NCBI GenBank assembly: GCA_023390115.1
Contig: JAEWDM010000021.1
Location: 62,001 to 126,000, forward strand
Source: Bacillota bacterium
GTDB taxonomy: Bacteria; Bacillota; Clostridia; Acetivibrionales; DSM-27016
DNA length: 64,000 nucleotides
Direction: 5' to 3'
The translations under genes and the position numbers were made by a program. This document shows, piece by piece, positions 47,007 to 55,723 of the stretch; position 1 is the first letter of the stretch, and the number at the start of each line of letters is the position of its first letter. Under the pieces are notes generated by a model, which saw only the letters and a program-made list of their open reading frames with translations, was not told the DNA's origin and ran no database searches.

Positions 47007-47228
47007 ATGTCTATAATAGTTAATCTGGATGTTATGATGGCAAAGAGGAAAATGAGCCTGTCGGAGCTGGCCTCGAGGATAGATATTACCCTTGCCAATC
47101 TTTCAATACTTAAAAACGGAAAGGCCAGAGCAATACGGTTTTCAACTTTAGAGGCCATATGTAAGGAGCTGGATTGCCAGCCGGGAGATATTCTGGAGTA
47201 TTTAGAAAATAGCCAGGATGGGGGATAG
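47007..47228 (+). CDS. Small XRE/Cro-family regulator
   Basis: This 73-residue protein is essentially a lone helix-turn-helix (KMSLSELASRIDITLANLSILKNGKARAIRFSTL) with the GDILEY end typical of YozG-like proteins. It lies 11 nt after the DUF2975 gene and 41 nt before the DUF4173 gene. It probably controls this operon, perhaps at the repeats 46407-46463. Confidence 0.88.
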   Translation: MSIIVNLDVMMAKRKMSLSELASRIDITLANLSILKNGKARAIRFSTLEAICKELDCQPGDILEYLENSQDGG

Positions 47229-47269
47229 CTCTGCGGAATATAATTTTATTAAGATAGGAGATGATGCTT

Positions 47270-48817
47270 GTGAATGAGGATTGTAAGGAGTTAAAGGGCG
47301 ACAGCGGCAGAGGAAACATCTTAAGCAGGGAAAATCTGATCCTTTTATCTTCATCTGTTATACTGGGAATTGTTTTTGACATGCTTTTCTATGGTAAGGC
47401 TCTGGGGATTTCATATCCGCTGTTTATCATTGTGTTTTATACTGCTTTCCTGTTTAATGCCAAAAGTAAGCTGGTTAAGCCGGCAATGAGTTTTGAATGG
47501 CTGCTTACACTTCCGGTGCTTGCGCTGGCGCTTACATATTTTATATTCTCCAACAAGGTATTTCAAGTGCTTAACTTTTTTGCAGTGCCGCTGCTTGTTA
47601 TTGTTCAGACAACGCTGCTTACAAGCAACAGCAGGTATAAATGGTACTCCTCGGGCTTTATTCTGGACATAATACTGGGTGCTTTTGCAAGGCCTTTAGT
47701 AAACATTGCGAAGCCCTTTGCCATATTGTCAAAGACGGCTTCGCCGAAGTTGGATTCAACCAAATACCGCAATCTGGGGAAGGTACTCATGGGTCTGCTG
47801 GTGTCGGCCTCTCTGGCGTTGATAGTAGTTCCTCTTTTAGCCTCTGCGGATCAGGTTTTTAACAGCTTTGTCGAAAACATACCTGATTTTTTCAGAGGTA
47901 TAAACGCAGGTGATTTTATTGCACAGGTGCTGGTTGTGCTTGTAACCTCCATTTTACTTTTCAGCTATATACTAAGCCTTATAAAGCCTGAGGAGTGCGG
48001 ACTTAAGCCTTCTCGTGAGCTCGGCGCGAGCAGCTCCGCAAGGCCGCTTGATGCTGTGATGGTTATAACCGTGCTGTGCGTGATGAATATAATATACCTT
48101 GTTTTTACCGTTATACAATTTTCTTATCTGTTTTCACATTCGTCGCTGCCGGAAGGCTTTACATATTCTGAATATGCCCGGAGAGGGTTCTTCGAATTGC
48201 TTTTGGTTACCGTGATAAATTTGAGCATTGTTCTATGCAATATAAATTTTACCCAAAAAACAGGCTTAAGGGCGGGCCATGCCAACAGAATATTAAGCTC
48301 GCTGCTGATACTATGCACTGCTGTTATGCTTCTTTCCGCGCACCTTAGGATGTCGCTCTATGAAGATGCTTATGGTTACACATATCTCAGGGTATTTACG
48401 CATGCCTTCATGGTGTTTATATTTGTATTGCTTATAGTAGCTTTGTTCAAGATATGGCATGAGCCGGTCCCTCTTCTTAAAGCATATATTATTACCGCGA
48501 TAGCCGCATATGTAATTATAAATTATATTAATGTGGACAGGATTGTTGCCCAGAATAATATCGAAAGATATAAAAAAAGCAGCGTAATAGACACAATGTA
48601 TCTGACGGGGCTGTCTTATGATGCCATGCCTTATCTGATGGGACTGATTGACGACAGCAATCAGGATATTTCGGAGGAGATGAAAAAATACCTGTCATAC
48701 AGGCAAAAGGAGCTTTCCGGGAACAGGGACTGGCAGTCCTTTAACATATCGAGATACAGGGCTGAAAGGCTCATCTCAAAATACACCTTGAATTATGATG
48801 AAAAAGAGACGGAGTAA
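47270..48817 (+). CDS. DUF4173-type polytopic membrane protein
   Basis: This membrane protein of about 515 residues has roughly ten to twelve transmembrane helices and a soluble C-terminal tail. The middle region (RPLDAVMVITVLCVMNIIYLVFTVIQFSYLF, about 255-290) and the EDAYGYTYLRVFTH and INVDRIVAQNNIERY motifs are features of DUF4173. I prefer a GTG at 47270 because AGGAG lies 9 nt before it; ATGs at 47261 and 47264 are too close. It follows the DUF2975 and XRE genes, a combination seen in other Firmicutes. The function is unknown. Confidence 0.8.
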   Translation: MNEDCKELKGDSGRGNILSRENLILLSSSVILGIVFDMLFYGKALGISYPLFIIVFYTAFLFNAKSKLVKPAMSFEWLLTLPVLALALTYFIFSNKVFQVLNFFAVPLLVIVQTTLLTSNSRYKWYSSGFILDIILGAFARPLVNIAKPFAILSKTASPKLDSTKYRNLGKVLMGLLVSASLALIVVPLLASADQVFNSFVENIPDFFRGINAGDFIAQVLVVLVTSILLFSYILSLIKPEECGLKPSRELGASSSARPLDAVMVITVLCVMNIIYLVFTVIQFSYLFSHSSLPEGFTYSEYARRGFFELLLVTVINLSIVLCNINFTQKTGLRAGHANRILSSLLILCTAVMLLSAHLRMSLYEDAYGYTYLRVFTHAFMVFIFVLLIVALFKIWHEPVPLLKAYIITAIAAYVIINYINVDRIVAQNNIERYKKSSVIDTMYLTGLSYDAMPYLMGLIDDSNQDISEEMKKYLSYRQKELSGNRDWQSFNISRYRAERLISKYTLNYDEKETE

Positions 48818-48831
48818 AGTTCCGTCTCTTT
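48803..48831. terminator. Terminator between DUF4173 and helicase genes
   Basis: An 11-bp stem AAAGAGACGGA / TCCGTCTCTTT has the DUF4173 stop codon in the loop and serves convergent genes. Confidence 0.78.
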
Positions 48832-48843
48832 CAGATTAAAGGT

Positions 48844-50466
48844 CTATTTCCTGTTTGCCTTTTCAATATTTATCTTCTTGCCCTTAAGCTTATAGTTTTT
48901 CATAGAGGCAAAAACCTCGGAAGCATATTCTTTTGGCACCTCTACAAAGGTGAACTTGTCAAATATATTGATGGCTCCTATAAGCTTGCCCGGAAGAGTG
49001 GTGTTTGAGGCAATGCTTTCAACGATATGACGAGGCTGAACCTTGCTGCTGCTCCCTATGTTTATGAAGAAGCGCACCATTCCGCTTTCCGCGCCGGTAT
49101 CCCCAAATTCGTCCTCATAGTCCGCACTGGAGTCCTTTTCCTTGGAACCATTTTGCCTCAGGGTCATTTTCAGGAAGGCAGCACCAACATCAAGAGTTGT
49201 TATGTACCTGTCCTGGGTATTGTCAAAGCCATTGTCCTCAAGCATTTTTTCAATGTAGCCGGCATACTTGGTTAAATTGCCTTCAGCCAAAACCGTCTTT
49301 AAATTATCCAGTATGATATGGATTCTGTTTTCCTCCACATCGGTCAGGGAGGGCGGCTTCATAAAGGTAATAGTGGATTTGGTATATCTCTGTATCTCCT
49401 TAAGCTTATATAATTCCCTTCCCGATACAAAGGTAAAGGCCTTCCCGGTTCGTCCCGCTCTGCCGGTTCTTCCTATCCTGTGAACATAGTATTCCTCATC
49501 ATTGGGGATGTCATAGTTGAACACCGCCTCTATATCGTCAACATCTATGCCCCTTGCCGCAACATCGGTGGCAATAAGAATATCTATAGTGCCTTTTCTG
49601 AACTTTGACATTACCTTGTCGCGCTGTGCCTGTCTCATGTCCCCATGCAGAGCCTCAGCAGAATATCCTATTGACTGAAGGCTTGATGCAAGCTCATCAA
49701 CGCGCTTTTTGGTATTGCAGAAAACGAGCGAAAGCTTTATGTTTTTTGCGTCTATTATCCTTGAGAGCACATCGAGCTTTGCCGATTCCCTGACCTCAAG
49801 GTAAAACTGCTCTATGTTTGCAACTGTGAGCTGCTTGTGGACAGCCTTTATAAGTACCGCCTTGTTTTGATATTTTGCTGCAAGGTCAAGTATCTCCCTC
49901 GGCATGGTAGCAGAGAAAAGCACGGTCTGCCTTTCCTCCGGAACCTTATCCAAAATAGTGTCGATATCTTCTCTGAAGCCCATATTCAGCATTTCGTCGG
50001 CCTCATCAAGTATAATCATTTTAAGGGATGACAGCTTCAAGGTATGCCGCCTCATATGATCCATAATTCTACCCGGAGTGCCTATTATTATCTGGGGGCG
50101 TTTTTTTAATGCCACCAATTGCCTGTCAATTGACTGGCCTCCATATATCGGAAGTATTCTTATACCTCTTTTATATTTTGATACGTTTTTAAGCTCATCG
50201 GAAATCTGCATTGCGAGCTCTCTGGTGGGGCATAATACTAATGCCTGAATTGATTCCTCCTGCGGGTCTATCATTTCTATTGCGGGTATTCCGAAAGCAC
50301 AGGTTTTGCCTGTGCCTGTCTGGGCCTGGCCTATTACATCGCTTCCTTCCAGTATATGGGGGATGGACTGGGACTGTATAGGCGTAGCTTCCTCAAAACC
50401 CATTTCGGCAATTGCTTTCTGAACTTCTCTGGACAGATCCAGATCTTTAAAAATTAGATTTTCCAT
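48844..50466 (-). CDS. DEAD-box RNA helicase with DbpA-type RNA-binding domain
   Basis: This 540-residue ATP-dependent RNA helicase has a Q motif (FEEATPIQSQSIP), AQTGTGKT, the DEAD box LDEADEML, FSATMP, and HRIGRTGRAGRTG. A linker and a C-terminal DbpA RNA-binding (RRM-like) domain (about 460-535) follow. This architecture is that of DeaD/CshA/DbpA proteins involved in ribosome assembly and cold adaptation. The ATG at 50466 with GGAAG is used; the open frame continues 111 codons upstream through the 64-bp palindrome and is not coding. Confidence 0.94.
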   Translation of the reverse strand: MENLIFKDLDLSREVQKAIAEMGFEEATPIQSQSIPHILEGSDVIGQAQTGTGKTCAFGIPAIEMIDPQEESIQALVLCPTRELAMQISDELKNVSKYKRGIRILPIYGGQSIDRQLVALKKRPQIIIGTPGRIMDHMRRHTLKLSSLKMIILDEADEMLNMGFREDIDTILDKVPEERQTVLFSATMPREILDLAAKYQNKAVLIKAVHKQLTVANIEQFYLEVRESAKLDVLSRIIDAKNIKLSLVFCNTKKRVDELASSLQSIGYSAEALHGDMRQAQRDKVMSKFRKGTIDILIATDVAARGIDVDDIEAVFNYDIPNDEEYYVHRIGRTGRAGRTGKAFTFVSGRELYKLKEIQRYTKSTITFMKPPSLTDVEENRIHIILDNLKTVLAEGNLTKYAGYIEKMLEDNGFDNTQDRYITTLDVGAAFLKMTLRQNGSKEKDSSADYEDEFGDTGAESGMVRFFINIGSSSKVQPRHIVESIASNTTLPGKLIGAINIFDKFTFVEVPKEYASEVFASMKNYKLKGKKINIEKANRK

Positions 50467-50936
50467 TCTTACTTCCTTTACTGTATTATTGTTAAAATTA
50501 TTAACAAGCAGATTTGAATTTATACGAAAAATATACCTGAACGGATCGGGCCTGGAAAGCGGGATTTTAATATACAAATGGCTTGATACATTAAAAGGAT
50601 ACATCATCCATATGGCCTTTGGCAAAAAATTCACTTCAAACTGCTCTAACAAATAAATTATAAGCCATTTTAGTGATAATGGCAATAGTGTCAAGGGGAC
50701 GGTTCTTCTGACACGCTTAAGCGTGTCAGAAGAACCGTCCCCTTGACACTGCAAACAAAAACTAACGATACCTAACAATACTAAATAAATATTTGACAAT
50801 AATTGTATAGTGAAATATTTGACGGAACCTCATGCAATAATTAGATTTGGAAAGGCTGTACTTATACAAATTACTGCGAAATTAGCGGACTCAATATTTA
50901 AGTATGAAAGATTTAAAATAAATAATTGCAAATATC
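50467..50936. other. Intergenic region with palindrome
   Basis: About 470 nt between the divergent helicase and nitrogenase-like genes. Apart from the palindrome at 50687-50750 I see AT-rich sequence without a supported gene. Confidence 0.5.
50687..50750. repeat. 64-bp perfect palindrome (REP/MITE-like)
   Basis: The two 32-nt halves are perfectly complementary. The outer part reads AGTGTCAAGGGGACGGTTC and the centre is CTTAAG. It shares CAAGGGGAC with the hairpin at 31146. No transposase is present. It is probably a dispersed extragenic palindrome or a very short non-autonomous element. Confidence 0.85.
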
Positions 50937-51195
50937 TTGACAGGATAATTAATAGTGATATAATAAAATCATACAAAAACTAATAAAAACTAACAAAATA
51001 CATTTAAAATTTCCGGGAAGAATTAAATACTTATATTTTGTGATGGTAATGACTGCCATACAACTATATGGAAAAAACTTAAAACATGCCTGAGGTTTCT
51101 TGTCAACCCACGTCTGCTTGTAAGAATCTCATGTCTTAAATACGCTTTATAATGACAAAACAATAAAGAGGGATATGCTTGTTTGGAAATGAGGT
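50937..51195 (+). promoter_or_regulatory. Promoter and leader of the nitrogenase-like/ABC operon
   Basis: TTGACA (50937-50942) and TATAAT (50959-50964) are 16 nt apart, followed by a leader of about 230 nt. A hairpin is formed by ACATG 51084-51088 and GAGGTTTCTT 51092-51101 with AAGAATCTCATGT 51122-51134. I do not recognise it as a known metal or cofactor riboswitch. Confidence 0.55.
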
Positions 51196-51201
51196 ATGAA
51201 G

Positions 51202-52713
51202 ATGGAGTACAGTTTGAGAGATTACTATAAAGCTCTGTATTTTTCCGGAATATATTCCTCCCCTCACCGTTATGGATACAGCGGAAAGCTTGCCGGAGCA
51301 ATGTACGCCATAGGAGAGGTGCGGGATGCGGTGCCCGTTATCCATGGGCCGGCGGGCTGTGGGTTTCATTACAAATATATATGCAGAAGAGGTTATCTTC
51401 CGGAGTACAATGCCCAATGCACAGGGCTTAAGGAAAGAGATATCATATTTGGAGGAGCCGGCAGGCTGCGTTCTGCCATATTGGAAACGGTAAGAAGGTA
51501 TGCACCCGCAATGATAGCCGTTATACCCGCCGTGTCTGTTGATATGATCCATGATGAAATAGACAATGTGGTTGACAGCTTGAGGAGTGTTGCAGGCTGC
51601 AGGGTCATATCAGTAAAGTCAGAAAAATTTTCCCATGTTGACAAAAGAAATAGAAAAAGCATACTGGAGCAGCGTGCAAAAAATTGGGACAACCCCCATT
51701 TTAAAAAGGATTTTGATTTTACAGGGTGCGGGTTTGCAGAAGCAATGAAGGCTATGGTTGAGAATATTATGGAAACGCAGGAGGTGGATAAAGTCTCTGT
51801 AAATATTTGCGGCCTTGCATGGGGATTAGGGGGAAGCGCCATTGCCAGGGGAGTGGAACGGGAGCTTAATGAATTGGGTATACGGGTCAATTCCTATATT
51901 CCAAACTGTACTACCCGCGAAATTGTCAAAGCACCGGCGGCAGGGCTGAATATTATAAGCAGAAGAACGGAGTGGGCCGAGAAGATGAGGGAGGTTTTTG
52001 GAACGGAATATTTTCATATGAATTCCTTTAATTTTTATAGAGGGCCGGAAGGTATTGAGCGATTTTATCTTCAGATATCCGAAAGGCTGGGAATAAGAAA
52101 GAGGATTCAAATGCTCATATCCTTAAAAAGGCGCAATACACTGGAAAAATTAAATGAGGTGAGGGAGTACTTTAAAGGGTTTAGATTTGCTCTTTATACT
52201 TCATCGTATAATGATCTGCCCTACATTATTGAAAAGTATGAAAAGGATTTGGGAATTCCACTGGCGTGTGTATGCGTTGATATGAGAAGGGAGGATCTGG
52301 AACTGGATGGGATTTCCGAAGAAACCCGCAAAATTTTGATAAAAAATATCCGACAGGCACTTTCAAAAACAGGCAGCAGGGCGGAGCTTCTGCTCAACGC
52401 ATCTCATGAGGTGATTAGGGAGGCTCTTGGAGAAGCTGATTTTGTAATAGACGAGGATGGCTTTAATGGCAAGCCGGCAGGTATAAAATCCTTGCAAGGT
52501 GTGGGAAATGTCATGCCAATGGATTTTATGGGCTTTGAAAAGCTGGTATTCGATCTTGCGCAAAGAATTAAAAAGGCGCCCCCACATGACAGCCTGCTTA
52601 TTGAAAGATTCCAATACCAGCCCGGAAACTATCCCATGCTTAATGACCCCAACATGGCCGGGTCCCGCAAAATGTGGGAAAAAATGTGGTTGCAGAGGAG
52701 GTGCGGGATATGA
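51202..52713 (+). CDS. Nitrogenase component 1-like protein, NifD/E-like subunit
   Basis: This 503-residue protein belongs to the oxidoreductase/nitrogenase component 1 family. HGPAGCGFHYKY (Cys53) aligns with the NifD Cys88 loop, and DIIFGGAGRLRSAI follows as in the family. The partners of the P-cluster in NifD (Cys62 and Cys154) have no counterparts, and neither do the cofactor ligands Cys275 (here LNIISRR) and His442. Cys61 and Cys73 are additional nearby cysteines. The C-terminal third is poorly conserved. The ATG at 51202 has GAGG 7 nt upstream. Its stop overlaps the next start (ATGA), so the two subunits are coupled. No nifH, nifB or other nif gene lies in the window. The reaction is unknown. 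Confidence 0.85.
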   Translation: MEYSLRDYYKALYFSGIYSSPHRYGYSGKLAGAMYAIGEVRDAVPVIHGPAGCGFHYKYICRRGYLPEYNAQCTGLKERDIIFGGAGRLRSAILETVRRYAPAMIAVIPAVSVDMIHDEIDNVVDSLRSVAGCRVISVKSEKFSHVDKRNRKSILEQRAKNWDNPHFKKDFDFTGCGFAEAMKAMVENIMETQEVDKVSVNICGLAWGLGGSAIARGVERELNELGIRVNSYIPNCTTREIVKAPAAGLNIISRRTEWAEKMREVFGTEYFHMNSFNFYRGPEGIERFYLQISERLGIRKRIQMLISLKRRNTLEKLNEVREYFKGFRFALYTSSYNDLPYIIEKYEKDLGIPLACVCVDMRREDLELDGISEETRKILIKNIRQALSKTGSRAELLLNASHEVIREALGEADFVIDEDGFNGKPAGIKSLQGVGNVMPMDFMGFEKLVFDLAQRIKKAPPHDSLLIERFQYQPGNYPMLNDPNMAGSRKMWEKMWLQRRCGI

Positions 52714-53888
52714 CTGTATCAGGGGGGTGCAAGCTGTTTGGTGCATACAGAACGGTTATAGGTGTTAAAGATGCCGCTGTTCTGATACATTCAACCGTTG
52801 GCTGTAATTGGGGAACCAGCACCTTCCATATTACCTCCCGGCAGAATGATATCAGGCAGGCGTCAAGCGTGCTGTATGAAGAGGATATAATTTACGGAGG
52901 CAGGTCTTCACTTGAAAGAGCTCTTGAGAATATGGCAGGGCTGTACGACTGCGCGGCAGTTTTTGTCCTGACGGGCTGTGTGGCTGAAATAATGGAGGAT
53001 GATATTGAAGGATTTATTAAGAGCTTTTCCTTCCCTAAGCCGGTCATTCTGGTCAAGGCGGCAGGCTTTAAGGGCGATATGGATTCGGGTGTGGAGGATG
53101 CTGTTAAGACGCTGATTGACCGTATGGACAAAAGGAAAAGAAGAAAAGATTCCATAAATATTGTGGGGATTTTCTCTGATGATTTTAAATGTGATGAGGA
53201 TCTAAGCTCTATTAAAAGGCTGCTCGGGGAAAAAATCGAGATAAACTCAGTATTGCCCTATGACAGCTATGCAGCAATGCTTAATGCTCCTGCCGCTTCT
53301 TTAAATGTAATATTTAAAGGATTTGAATATATAGGGGTGCAGATGGAACAAAATTTCGGCATTCCTTATGTTGTGGCAGATTATCCATACGGGATAGGGG
53401 GGAGCAGAAGCTTTGCCACTAAGGTTAATTCCGCCCTGGGACACACCGGAATGGATTTTTTAAATACTATGGAAAGCGATGCTGTTAAAAGACTGGAGAG
53501 GGCATATGAGTATGTACATAATTTATATGGAATGCCTGCTGCGGTGAAAGGAGATCCTGCAAGAGCAAATGCCCTTAAGAATTTTCTTGAAAACGAGCTG
53601 GGCATGAATGTAAAGGTCTTCCAAAACAGCTCCTCTGGCGGCAAAGCGGATGACTTCGAAGAGGCTGTTGCAATCTCGGACGCTGTTATTGTTTTTGGAT
53701 CTTCCTATGAGAGAGGAGTGGCGGATAATCTGAATATTCCTCTAATACGCTACGCTTATCCAATTTTTGATTCAATAAGCATTGGCAACCGCAGCTATGC
53801 GGGCTTTGAAGGAGCTGTAAACATGGTGGAGGATATGGTTAACGCTTCCATGACTATAGGCTATAAAAGGGATGGGATGTATGGATAA
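52710..53888 (+). CDS. Nitrogenase component 1-like protein, NifK/N-like subunit
   Basis: This 392-residue partner keeps three cysteines, Cys7 (SGGCKLFGA), Cys32 (HSTVGCNWG) and Cys90 (LTGCVAEIMEDDI). Their spacing (25 and 58 residues) equals that of the P-cluster ligands Cys70, Cys95 and Cys153 of Azotobacter NifK. SVLYEEDIIYGG and the late YPYGIGGS region are also family-like. It is shorter than NifK at the N-terminus. GAGGAGG lies 8 nt before the ATG, inside the previous gene. It could hold an iron-sulfur cluster with the first subunit. Electron donor and substrate cannot be read from the sequence. Confidence 0.87.
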   Translation: MTVSGGCKLFGAYRTVIGVKDAAVLIHSTVGCNWGTSTFHITSRQNDIRQASSVLYEEDIIYGGRSSLERALENMAGLYDCAAVFVLTGCVAEIMEDDIEGFIKSFSFPKPVILVKAAGFKGDMDSGVEDAVKTLIDRMDKRKRRKDSINIVGIFSDDFKCDEDLSSIKRLLGEKIEINSVLPYDSYAAMLNAPAASLNVIFKGFEYIGVQMEQNFGIPYVVADYPYGIGGSRSFATKVNSALGHTGMDFLNTMESDAVKRLERAYEYVHNLYGMPAAVKGDPARANALKNFLENELGMNVKVFQNSSSGGKADDFEEAVAISDAVIVFGSSYERGVADNLNIPLIRYAYPIFDSISIGNRSYAGFEGAVNMVEDMVNASMTIGYKRDGMYG

Positions 53889-54909
53889 CAGAACAAATTA
53901 TAAAATAGTGACGTACAGAAAGAAGCTTGTGTGCATATGTCTGCTTGCAATGGTTACAATCAGCTTTATTGTGGATATTTCAACCGGGGCCGCACAGCTT
54001 CCCATATCTGAGGTAGTAAAGTCATTGCTCAATCCTGATTCGGTCAGCAGCAAAACAAATATTATTGTGAGGATTATAAGGCTGCCCATCGCCGCAATGG
54101 CTCTGCTGGTCGGTTCATGCCTTGCCATAGCGGGAATGCAAATGCAGACAATACTGAATAATTCTCTGGCAAGTCCATATACTCTGGGAATTTCGTCTGC
54201 TGCCTCCTTTGGAACTGCGCTGTCTTTAATCTTCGGGCACTCCATACTTCCTGAAATAGTGCAGAATTTTGCAACGCCTGTATTTGCCTTTATTTTTTCT
54301 CTAGGTTCATCTATGCTGATTTATACAATAGCAAAGTTTCGTAAGGACAGGGCCACCATTATTTTAACGGGAATTGCAATCAGCTTTCTGTTTTCCTCTC
54401 TTAACTCCATACTGACATATTTTGCAAAGGATGAGGTTTTAAGGGGAATATCCAGTTGGGCACAGGGAAATATTTTAGGTGCTACCTGGCAAAAAAACAC
54501 TATTGTTTTTGGGGTGGCGGTTATTGTCATACCATTTCTTATAAAGGACTCATGGAAGCTTACGGCGCTGTGCATGGGCGATGGCACTGCCAAATCGCTT
54601 GGGGTGCAGGTTGAAAGGCTGAGGACCAAGGTGCTTATATTGACGGCTGTAATAACATCTGTAGCTGTATGCTTTGTCGGGACAATAGGCTTTATAGGCC
54701 TGGTGGCGCCTTATATAGCCAAGGCTCTGGTCGGAGAAGAGCAGCGATTTTATATCCCCGCCTCACTGTTTGTCGGTGCGTTTATGCTTTCCATTTCATC
54801 CATCCTGAGCAAAACAATTATACCGGGAGGGCAAATTCCCCTTGGTATTATAACCTCAATCATAGGCATCCCATTTTTGTTGATGCTGATATTAAAGAAA
54901 GGAAGATAG
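53881..54909 (+). CDS. FecCD/BtuC-type ABC transporter permease
   Basis: This 342-residue permease of the class importing siderophores, heme, cobalamin or molybdate has about ten membrane helices. It contains RLPIAAMALLVGSCLAIAGMQMQ, the LASPYTLGISSAASFG motif and the coupling-helix region GFIGLVAPYIA. It overlaps the NifK-like gene by 8 nt, which ties the transporter to the nitrogenase-like pair. ATG 53881 is preferred to 53872 on ribosome-site spacing. Confidence 0.92.
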   Translation: MDNRTNYKIVTYRKKLVCICLLAMVTISFIVDISTGAAQLPISEVVKSLLNPDSVSSKTNIIVRIIRLPIAAMALLVGSCLAIAGMQMQTILNNSLASPYTLGISSAASFGTALSLIFGHSILPEIVQNFATPVFAFIFSLGSSMLIYTIAKFRKDRATIILTGIAISFLFSSLNSILTYFAKDEVLRGISSWAQGNILGATWQKNTIVFGVAVIVIPFLIKDSWKLTALCMGDGTAKSLGVQVERLRTKVLILTAVITSVAVCFVGTIGFIGLVAPYIAKALVGEEQRFYIPASLFVGAFMLSISSILSKTIIPGGQIPLGIITSIIGIPFLLMLILKKGR

Positions 54910-54912
54910 ACG

Positions 54913-55689
54913 GTGAAAAGACTTGAAATTTCAAATTTGAATTACAGCTATTCCTCAAAATTTGCTCTTAAGGATATTAATTTATCCTTTGATAATTCTG
55001 TTACTGCGGTTATAGGCCCTAACGGAGCAGGCAAGTCCACCATGATAAAATGTATTGCAAATATTTATAAATGCAGCGGAGACGTATATTATATGAACCG
55101 GAAGATAAACCGCAATAATAAAAGCTTTTATTCAAGCAATGTCAGCTACCTTCCCCAGGCTTCTCAGAGCGATGCTACCATCACTGTCTTTGAAGCCGTG
55201 CTGCTGGGTCTTATGAATACACTGGCACTCCGCGTAAGCCCCAAACAGATGGAGGCTGTGGACAGCATGCTGGAGGCATTTGAGCTGCGGCATCTTGCAC
55301 AGAGAAGGATATGCGAGCTCAGCGGAGGACAGCTTCAAATGGCACTTATCGCTCAGGCAGTTATAAAGCGGCCCGGGATACTGCTTCTCGACGAGCCTTT
55401 AAACAACCTGGACATTCACAGGCAGTTTGCGCTGATGAGCATGGTATCCTCGCTGTCAAAGCGGCGTGATATGATTACCGTTATTATCATGCATGACATA
55501 AATCTTGCTGCCCGGTATGCTGATAACATAGTGATAATGAATAACGGAAAGCTATATTCTCAGGGAATGCCCCGCAAAGTCATCACAAGGGAAATGCTGA
55601 GGGATATTTACAAAATAGAAAGCAATATTCATATAAGGAATGAAGGATATCCCGTCATTGAATTTATTGATATCGCAGCAAATTTTTAA
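54913..55689 (+). CDS. FecE/BtuD-type ABC transporter ATP-binding protein
   Basis: This 258-residue ATPase starts with GTG, 3 nt after the permease stop, with GGAAGATAG as ribosome site. It has Walker A GPNGAGKST, signature LSGGQLQMAL (Met/Leu after GQ rather than Arg), Walker B ILLLDEPLNNLD and the switch His in MHDINLAARYAD. It powers the adjacent permease. Confidence 0.93.
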   Translation: MKRLEISNLNYSYSSKFALKDINLSFDNSVTAVIGPNGAGKSTMIKCIANIYKCSGDVYYMNRKINRNNKSFYSSNVSYLPQASQSDATITVFEAVLLGLMNTLALRVSPKQMEAVDSMLEAFELRHLAQRRICELSGGQLQMALIAQAVIKRPGILLLDEPLNNLDIHRQFALMSMVSSLSKRRDMITVIIMHDINLAARYADNIVIMNNGKLYSQGMPRKVITREMLRDIYKIESNIHIRNEGYPVIEFIDIAANF

Positions 55690-55723
55690 AATATAAGACA
55701 ATAGCACCAGGAGGGTATAATTT

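Noticed and set aside
48844..50466. ATP-dependent DNA helicase
   Set aside because: The DEAD sequence, Q motif and DbpA-type RNA-binding end show an RNA helicase.
50687..50750. Terminal inverted repeat of an insertion sequence
   Set aside because: No transposase or second end is present, and the palindrome has no spacer.
50467..50799. N-terminal extension of the DEAD-box helicase by 111 residues
   Set aside because: The extension would translate the 64-bp palindrome and AT-rich sequence; a normal start with ribosome site exists at 50466.
51202..53888. True molybdenum nitrogenase nifDK
   Set aside because: FeMo-cofactor ligands and two NifD P-cluster cysteines are missing, both chains are atypical, and no nifH, nifE, nifN or nifB is present.
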